In this document: positions 59,005-64,000 of the stretch, one piece after another
How the letters are laid out: every line of letters starts with the position of its first letter
Position numbering within the stretch: the first letter of the stretch is position 1
NCBI GenBank assembly: GCA_041389885.1
Contig: JAWKRB010000033.1
Span: 1 to 64,000, forward strand
Length of the DNA stretch: 64,000 nucleotides
Source: JAWKRB01 sp041389885
GTDB taxonomy: Bacteria; Myxococcota_A; Polyangia; Polyangiales; Ga0077539
Reading direction: 5' to 3'
Notes under the pieces: model-generated
Databases searched by the model: none
Seen by the model: the letters and a program-made list of their open reading frames with translations, nothing else
What the model was told of the DNA's origin: nothing
Position numbers and translations under genes: made by a program

Positions 59005-60331
59005 GCGAGCTGCCGAAGGGGTGGTGGGGCGAAGTCCCCGCGACCCCCGAAGGACTGGGGTATCCTCGCTCAGATTGCGAGACTCGAGAGCGGGCATACC
59101 AGCGCCTCCATCCGGTATTGACGGTGACATCCCATGGGTCGGCATCGAAAGACGCGCGAGTGAACACGGCGGCACGATCGTCAGCACCGCCCAACGTCAC
59201 CGAGTTGGGCATCGCACTCATCGGCTGAATCCTCCCTGCCGAGACCGTTTGCTTATCGCGCACCGCGTCTGTCGGCTACGTGATCGTGCCTTTACTGAGT
59301 GTCGACAAGCCAGACTTTTAAACTGGTCTGCTCACAACGTCGACCCACGTTCCTACAATACCTCCGTCGCGGAGGACGACATTCTTCATGAAGGCTGCAC
59401 ACACACGCCGATCATTTCGAGGCGGCAGAGCACTGGGTGTGCATCCCGCCGATCGCGAACCAGCGGGATCGTCGCGAAGCTCGACGACCTGCTCGCGCGC
59501 AGCCGTCGCGCGAAGGAGGAGCTCGCGGCGATCCCGGCGCTGCTGGAGCGCTATCGGCAATCGGTGCTGGCGGCGGCGTTTCGCGGGGATCTCACCGCGG
59601 ACTGGCGGGCGGCGAGTGGTTTCGCATTCGATTGGCCAGAGGTAGAATTGGCTAGCGTCGCCAATGGATTCTCCTATGGCTCGGCGGCCAAGTCTGCCAA
59701 ATCTGGTTCTATGCCGGTATTGCGAATGGGTAACATTCAAGATGGCAAGCTGGACTGGACAGACCTTGTCTACACGTCTGATCCTGAAGAATGCGTCAAG
59801 TATCGACTCACAGACGGCGACCTGGTGTTCAACAGAACCAACAGCCCAGAACTCGTAGGAAAGAGCGCGGTCTACCGAGGATCTCGCCCGGCAATCTACG
59901 CCGGTTACCTCATCCGCGTACAGTGCAGCCCAACGCTGATTCCAGAGTACGTCTGCCATCACATCAACAGCAGCCTTGGGCGATCCTGGCGCACAATGGT
60001 AAAGTCAGACGGTGTGAGTCAGTCGAACATCAACGCAAAGAAATTGGCGGCGTACTCATTCTTGCTTCCCCCTCTCCCCGAGCAACAAGAGATCGTCCGT
60101 CGCATCGACGCGGCCTTCGCGCGCATCGACGCGGTGCGCGAGTCGGTCGCGGCGCAGCTCGCGTCCCTTGAGGCGCTGGAGCGCGCCATTCTCACGCGCG
60201 CGTTTCGCGGCGAGCTCGTGCCCCAGGACCCGAACGACGAGCCCGCGTCCGTGCTCCTCGCGCGCATCCGAGCGGAGCGCGAGGCGGCGCCGGTGAAGTC
60301 TCGTCGCACGAAGCGCACGTCGCGGAGCTGA
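59001..60331 (+). CDS. hsdS: Type I R-M specificity subunit S, first target-recognition half frameshifted
   Basis: GTG start at 59001 overlapping the hsdM stop. The second half (from about 59480) is intact. It has the conserved spacer helix IVAKLDDLLARSRRAKEELA, a second recognition domain (WPEVELASVANGFSYGSAAK ... LRMGNIQDGKLDW) and the C-terminal conserved helix (PLPEQQEIVRRIDAAFARID). The first recognition domain (about 59030-59470) is broken into pieces lying in three frames: GDIPWVGI, KDARVN, HGGTIVSTAQ, NVTELGIA, ETVCLSRTASVGYVIV and AAEHWVCIPPIANQR. Each piece is well conserved. Missing single bases explain the pattern, so it may be a sequence error rather than an inactivated gene. Confidence 0.82.
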
Positions 60332-60353
60332 TCGGCGGTCGGGGAGCAGCGTC

Positions 60354-60482
60354 ACCTCACCCCCTCGCTCCCCCTCTCCCGAAGGGGAGAGGGGGTTGAA
60401 ATACTTGAAATGAGTACAGATTTGCCCCTCTCCCCTTCGGGAGAGGGGAGGTGAGGAGCGACCAGAACGCGTGGGGTGAGGT
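60354..60482. repeat. Palindromic intergenic element, copy 2
   Basis: Same arrangement as at 57417: ACCTCACCCC / GGGGTGAGGT ends, hairpins CCCCCTCTCCC-GAA-GGGGAGAGGGGG (60370-60395) and GCCCCTCTCCCCTTCGGGAGAGGGG (60424-60448), and an AT-richer centre. It follows hsdS by about 20 bp. Confidence 0.85.
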
Positions 60483-60562
60483 AGACGCCTCCCCGCCTCT
60501 CCCCCTATTCTCTCCTGGGGAGCGAAGAATTGGGGCTCCCCGGAGAGGAAAGCGACTGATTC

Positions 60563-61339
60563 ATGGCCAACGCAAAGACCACGAAGGCGCCCGCCGCGCT
60601 CCCGAGCCCGCCGCCGGCGACGGTGGAGGTGGGCGAAGAGACCCTCCTCGCGACCCGCGCCCGCGCCCTCGCGCTGCTCGCGGGCATTGGCAGCCACGAG
60701 GGGATTCGCCTCGCGCTGAGCGCGCGGGGCTACACCGAGACGGACCACGCCGCGGGGTGGGAGGCGCTGCACGCCGCGTCGGGCTACCGCGTGGGCGCGC
60801 CCTTTGGTTCTTCGTCTCCCGATGAGGTGGCCACGGCGCAGCGCGAGCTCGACGCCTGGGACGACGTGAACTTTCCCATCGCCGCGGCGGCGTTGAAGCA
60901 CCGGCACCCCGAGGCCCACGCCGCGGTCTTCGCGGGCGAGCTCCGCGCGGGCGCCGGGGCCGAGAGCGTCGTGCGGGTGAGCCTCTTTCTCGACCGCCTC
61001 GACGCGCTCCAGAAGGTCGACGCGCCCGCCCTGCGCACCCTCGCCGCCCGCGGGATCTCCCCCGACGAGCGCGCCCGGCTCCGCGCCCTGGTGAAGTCGG
61101 CCACGACCTTTCGCGCCGTCGACACCGGCGAGCGCGACGCGGCGCAGACGCAGAAGCAGCGCACCCTCGCCGACCGCGACGCCGCGCTCCGCGTCCTGCG
61201 CGCCTGGTACGAGGAGTGGTCGGTGGTCGCGCGGCAGGTGATCCGCCGCAAGGACTGGCTGATCTCTCTGGGCCTGGCGTCCCGCAAGAGCCCGAAGCGC
61301 CCTCCGACGCCGGACGCAGCCGCTCCGACGCCGGTCTGA
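60563..61339 (+). CDS. Hypothetical protein, helical, unrecognised family
   Basis: 258-aa soluble protein, Ala-rich and strongly helical by eye, with a Lys/Arg/Pro tail. It has no signal peptide and no membrane segment. Recognisable parts: LLAGIGSHEGIRLALSARGY near the N terminus, SLFLDRLDALQKVDAPALRT in the middle, and EEWSVVARQVIRRKDWLISL near the end. I do not recognise the family. It lies 80 bp after the second palindromic element that follows hsdS. It could be an accessory gene of the R-M region or unrelated. Confidence 0.65.
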   Translation: MANAKTTKAPAALPSPPPATVEVGEETLLATRARALALLAGIGSHEGIRLALSARGYTETDHAAGWEALHAASGYRVGAPFGSSSPDEVATAQRELDAWDDVNFPIAAAALKHRHPEAHAAVFAGELRAGAGAESVVRVSLFLDRLDALQKVDAPALRTLAARGISPDERARLRALVKSATTFRAVDTGERDAAQTQKQRTLADRDAALRVLRAWYEEWSVVARQVIRRKDWLISLGLASRKSPKRPPTPDAAAPTPV

Positions 61340-61540
61340 CCCCCCTCCGACGCGTCGGCGAAGGCTTCCGACGCGCCGCGCACCCCCCTCCGACGCCGCG
61401 CCGAGCCGCTCCGACGCGCCGCGGAGGCCCGGTCGCCGCCGTCGCAGCGCGTGATTTCAGGGTCTTACGTGGGTCACGGGGGCGTCGCAGCGGCTCGCGG
61501 GGGCGTCGGAGCGGGAGAATTCCCGCGTCGGAGCCGCTCG
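61303..61540. repeat. Cluster of TCCGACGC motifs in opposed orientation
   Basis: Six copies of TCCGACGC lie within about 115 bp (61303-61417). Inverse GCGTCGGA or near copies lie at about 61490, 61503 and 61525. The halves can pair as a long imperfect hairpin around GAGCCGCTCCGACGC and GCGTCGGAGCCGCTC. This fills the 360-bp gap between two genes (61340-61699), where no convincing ORF is seen. Confidence 0.6.
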
Positions 61541-61699
61541 CCGGGACGTCGGAAGGCCTTTGGCGTCCCTCGCGCCGCGGAATATTTGGAGGCGCGGGCC
61601 GCGGGTGGCAAAGGGGTGCGGTCGAGACGGTGTTGTGCGACCTGAGCGACCGCTGGGGCGGCGCAGCGACGCCTCGCGCCGCTCGCTCCAGGGTGACCC

Positions 61700-63247
61700 A
61701 TGCGCGCAGACGACTACGACTACGACTGGCGCTCCGCAGATGACCTCGACGATGCGCTGTTGAGCGAGTGCGCCGCGCTGTTCTCGTCTCACTACGGGGT
61801 CTGGGGGGCGCGAGGTCCGCGGCCAGGCCAGGCGATCGCGCTCTCGCCGTCGAAGATTCGAGCGTTCGTTCCTTCGCCGGGCTGGGCCGTGCTGGCGCGC
61901 CGCGGCGGGGAGCTGGTCGGCTACGCCCTCGGCATTCGCAAGGAGATCGACGACTTCGGGACGATCGACTGGGTGACCCAGCTCGTCGTGCACACCGAGC
62001 ATCGACACCGCGGCGTGGCCACGCAGCTCCTGTTCACGTTCTGGGGCTTCTCCGACCACGCCGCGTGGGGGCTCGTCACCACCAACCCCTACGCCGTGCG
62101 CGCGCTGGAGCGGATCACCCACCGGCGCTGCGACCTCGTGGTGATTCGCGAGCGCCTCGCGGAGATTCGCGCGGCGGGCGCGGGCATCGCCTACGCGGCG
62201 GACCGACGCATCGACGTCGACGCGTCCCGAAGCGTCATCGACACCGCGTTCTTCATCAGCCACGACAAGCTCCCCGACAAGCTGCGCGCGGCGAGGGCGT
62301 CGGCCCTCTGGAAGCTCGGAGAGATCCAAGAGGGCGAGGAGTGGCTCGCGTTCACCTTTCGCAGCCAGCCTCCCTCTCCCTACGAGCCCGAGGCGCTGAA
62401 GGCCCTGCTCGATCGCTCCGACCGCACGGCGCGCAACGCCTACGCGCGCATGGCGATGGGCGAGCGACACGTCTGGGCGAAGCATGGCCCGCACGAGATC
62501 GAGGTCGCCGCCGAGGCGCTGGCGCTCGCCGAGGGTAGCCGCGTGCTGGACCTGGGCTGCGGGCGAGGGCGGCACGCGCGGCTGTTGGCGCAGCGCGGGT
62601 GCGAGGTCGTCGGGGTGGACTTCGTGGAGCCCTTCGTGGCGCAGGCCCGCAGCGCGCCGCCGACCGACGCGCGCGGGAGCGTGGACTTTCGCCACGCAGA
62701 CGCCCGAACGCTCGACCTCGGCGAAGCGACCTTCGACGCGGCGCTGTGCCTGTACGACGTCATCGGCACCTTTCCAGACCAGGAGCACAACCAGGAGATC
62801 TTGAATTCCCTCGCCCGGCACCTGCGTCCTGGAGGTCGCGTGCTGGCGTCGGTGATGAACCTCGAGCTGACCCGCTCCATCGCCGCGAACCGCCTCGACG
62901 AGCGCACGGTGCTGTCCTTCGCGCTCCAGGCGCTGCCTCCGAGCCGCACGATGCAGCAGAGCGGCAACGTGTACGACCCGAGGTACCTGCTGCTGGATCC
63001 CGCGGAGGGGCTTGTCTACCGCAAGGAGCAGTTCGACGACGACGGCAAGCCGCCGGGCGAGTACGTCGTCCGCGATCGACGCTACACGCGGCAGCAGGTG
63101 CAGGAGATGTGCGAGCGCGCGGGTCTTCGCCTGCTGTGGTCGCGTCCTGTCGCGCTCGGCTCCTGGCGCGAGCCGCTTGAGGGGACCGACCTTCGCGCGA
63201 AGGAGATCCTGTTCCTGGCGGAGCGCGTGGCGCCTCCCCCGCCTTGA
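61700..63247 (+). CDS. GNAT acetyltransferase fused to SAM-dependent methyltransferase
   Basis: 515-aa two-domain protein. Residues 1-160 form a GNAT fold: LVGYALGIRKEID, then the acetyl-CoA motif TQLVVHTEHRHRGVATQLLF and NPYAVRALERITHRR. Residues about 265-515 are a class I methyltransferase with motif I VLDLGCGRGRHARLLAQRG, CEVVGVDFVEPFVAQA (the acidic ribose-binding residue) and LCLYDVIGTFPDQEHNQEIL. The C-terminal region includes EYVVRDRRYTRQQVQEMCER, common in the Methyltransf_11/25 group. The substrate is unknown. It could modify a small molecule, or a protein or RNA, by acetylation and methylation. The two domains are linked by about 100 residues. Confidence 0.85.
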   Translation: MRADDYDYDWRSADDLDDALLSECAALFSSHYGVWGARGPRPGQAIALSPSKIRAFVPSPGWAVLARRGGELVGYALGIRKEIDDFGTIDWVTQLVVHTEHRHRGVATQLLFTFWGFSDHAAWGLVTTNPYAVRALERITHRRCDLVVIRERLAEIRAAGAGIAYAADRRIDVDASRSVIDTAFFISHDKLPDKLRAARASALWKLGEIQEGEEWLAFTFRSQPPSPYEPEALKALLDRSDRTARNAYARMAMGERHVWAKHGPHEIEVAAEALALAEGSRVLDLGCGRGRHARLLAQRGCEVVGVDFVEPFVAQARSAPPTDARGSVDFRHADARTLDLGEATFDAALCLYDVIGTFPDQEHNQEILNSLARHLRPGGRVLASVMNLELTRSIAANRLDERTVLSFALQALPPSRTMQQSGNVYDPRYLLLDPAEGLVYRKEQFDDDGKPPGEYVVRDRRYTRQQVQEMCERAGLRLLWSRPVALGSWREPLEGTDLRAKEILFLAERVAPPPP

Positions 63248-63290
63248 CGACTTCTTGACCGCGTCGCCCCGCGGCGCGCTCTCTGCGCGG

Positions 63291-63821
63291 GTGCGCCTCT
63301 ACCGCCAGCTCGACGCCGACGCGCTCTACCGCGAGGGCGTGCGCGCCTTCGAGGCGGGCGACGCGCTGGGGTGCCTCACCTGCGCCGAGGAACTCCGGCG
63401 CCGCCGCAGCGCGAAGGCCCACGAGCTCGCCGACCGCCTGCGCACGCACGGCGAGGGCGGCGCGCTCCGACGCGGCACCCGCGAGGCCCTCTGCGAGCAC
63501 GCGCGCGTCGCGGCCCTCGCGCTCCCGCCGGGCACGCGCGGACGGCACCGGGTCTACGTGGTGCTCCTCCACGCGATGCCGGGGAGCCCCGAGTGGGGCT
63601 TCTACGTCGGCATGACCGGACGCACCCCCGAGGCCCGCTACCGCGAGCACCTCGCGGGGGTGCGCGACGGCAAGGGCTACGTGCGCGACTACGCCGTCGA
63701 GCTGCTCCCCGAGGTGTACACGCGGCTCAACCCGATGCCCCTGCGCGTCGCCGAAGCCCGGGAATTCGAGCTCGCCGAGGCCCTCCGCGCCGCGGGCCTC
63801 TTCGTGCGCGGCGGGCACTGA
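63291..63821 (+). CDS. GIY-YIG nuclease-like protein
   Basis: About 176 aa. A GTG at 63291 is used; a TTG at 63255 is also possible. The N-terminal half is helical (LYREGVRAFEAGDALGCLTC, then a basic region). The C-terminal half resembles a GIY-YIG domain: RVYVVLLHAM, WGFYVGMTGRTPEARYREHL (with the conserved Gly, Arg and His), a mid strand GYVRDYAVELLPEVY, and a late Glu (EAREFELAEAL). The GIY and YIG tripeptides are VYV and YVG, a common variant. These proteins cut DNA. It begins just after the GNAT-methyltransferase gene, in the same direction. Confidence 0.65.
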   Translation: MRLYRQLDADALYREGVRAFEAGDALGCLTCAEELRRRRSAKAHELADRLRTHGEGGALRRGTREALCEHARVAALALPPGTRGRHRVYVVLLHAMPGSPEWGFYVGMTGRTPEARYREHLAGVRDGKGYVRDYAVELLPEVYTRLNPMPLRVAEAREFELAEALRAAGLFVRGGH

Positions 63822-63959
63822 ACATGGATTTCGCTCAAGATTCGCCCCCTCCGCGCTGCCGCGCGCCCTCCCCCACGCTGTGCTGCGTTCGACACACAAG
63901 TCAGGAATCCGCCTGAAAACAAGCGTGATGCGCCTCTCGTCTGCCCCGCGTCCTTTCGA

Positions 63960-64000
63960 CCCGACGCGGGGCCCCTCCACCCCCGCCCCCTCCTCCATGG
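63960..64000 (+). repeat. Partial third copy of the CCTCCTCCATGG inverted-repeat element
   Basis: The last 40 bases (GACGCGGGGCCCCTCCACCC, then CCTCCTCCATGG) match the left arm of the element at 26899-26984, including GGCCCCTCCACCCC and CTCCTCCATGG. The copy runs off the window. The 138 bp before it, after the GIY-YIG-like gene, show no coding feature. Confidence 0.6.

Overview
The window is very GC-rich with strong G/C third-position bias. It looks like a chromosomal segment of a myxobacterium-like deltaproteobacterium, possibly of the Polyangiales/Sandaracinus type. This is an inference from content: many secreted lipoproteins with Asp/Ala/Pro-rich linkers, MopE-type CxxxDxDCDG metal-binding motifs, very large Cys-rich repeat proteins, an AgmX/PglI C-terminal domain, DUF4397 and KirBac proteins. 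No rRNA, tRNA, CRISPR array, integrase or transposase was seen.

Layout. 0-9 kb: a Cys-rich MopE-type lipoprotein, then an exbB-exbD-tonB-TonB-dependent-receptor-lipoprotein operon, apparently a self-contained outer-membrane uptake system. 9-17 kb: secreted or membrane proteins (NlpC/P60-like, two Cys-rich lipoproteins, transglutaminase-like), a PD-(D/E)XK-like protein, a KirBac potassium channel and a small AgmX-domain protein. 17-26.5 kb (minus strand): RNase R family enzyme and a cbb3 oxidase cluster reading ccoI-ccoS-ccoN/O fusion-ccoQ-ccoP-ccoG, with overlapping start and stop codons. 26.6-31.3 kb: a small lipoprotein, an inverted-repeat pair, a run of small DUF proteins ending in a chromate transporter, a haloalkane-dehalogenase-like hydrolase and a receiver-domain protein. 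31.5-38.3 kb: a Kazal-type lipoprotein, an M1 aminopeptidase, glutathione reductase and a saccharopine-dehydrogenase-like protein. 38.4-46.3 kb: two giant tandem Cys-rich repeat genes with a 129-bp unit. 46.4-53.8 kb: acyltransferase, rhodanese, universal stress protein, TatA, a MopE-like lipoprotein, a DUF4397 lipoprotein and an STT3-like glycosyltransferase. 54-60.3 kb: a type I restriction-modification locus hsdR-hsdM-hsdS with two copies of a palindromic element. 60.5-64 kb: an unknown protein, a GNAT-methyltransferase fusion and a GIY-YIG-like protein.

A recurring feature is frame disruption where the protein sequence is otherwise well conserved. There are single missing bases in a G-run (TonB receptor) and a C-run (Kazal lipoprotein), and dense indels in the two repeat arrays and in the first half of hsdS. 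The pattern looks more like uncorrected consensus error than biological decay, and it should be resolved before any of these genes is called a pseudogene.

The most interesting biology is the fused CcoN/O oxidase with a mono-heme CcoP, the tandem giant Cys-rich surface proteins, the dedicated TonB system with its probable beta-solenoid lipoprotein, and the accessory genes beside the type I R-M locus.
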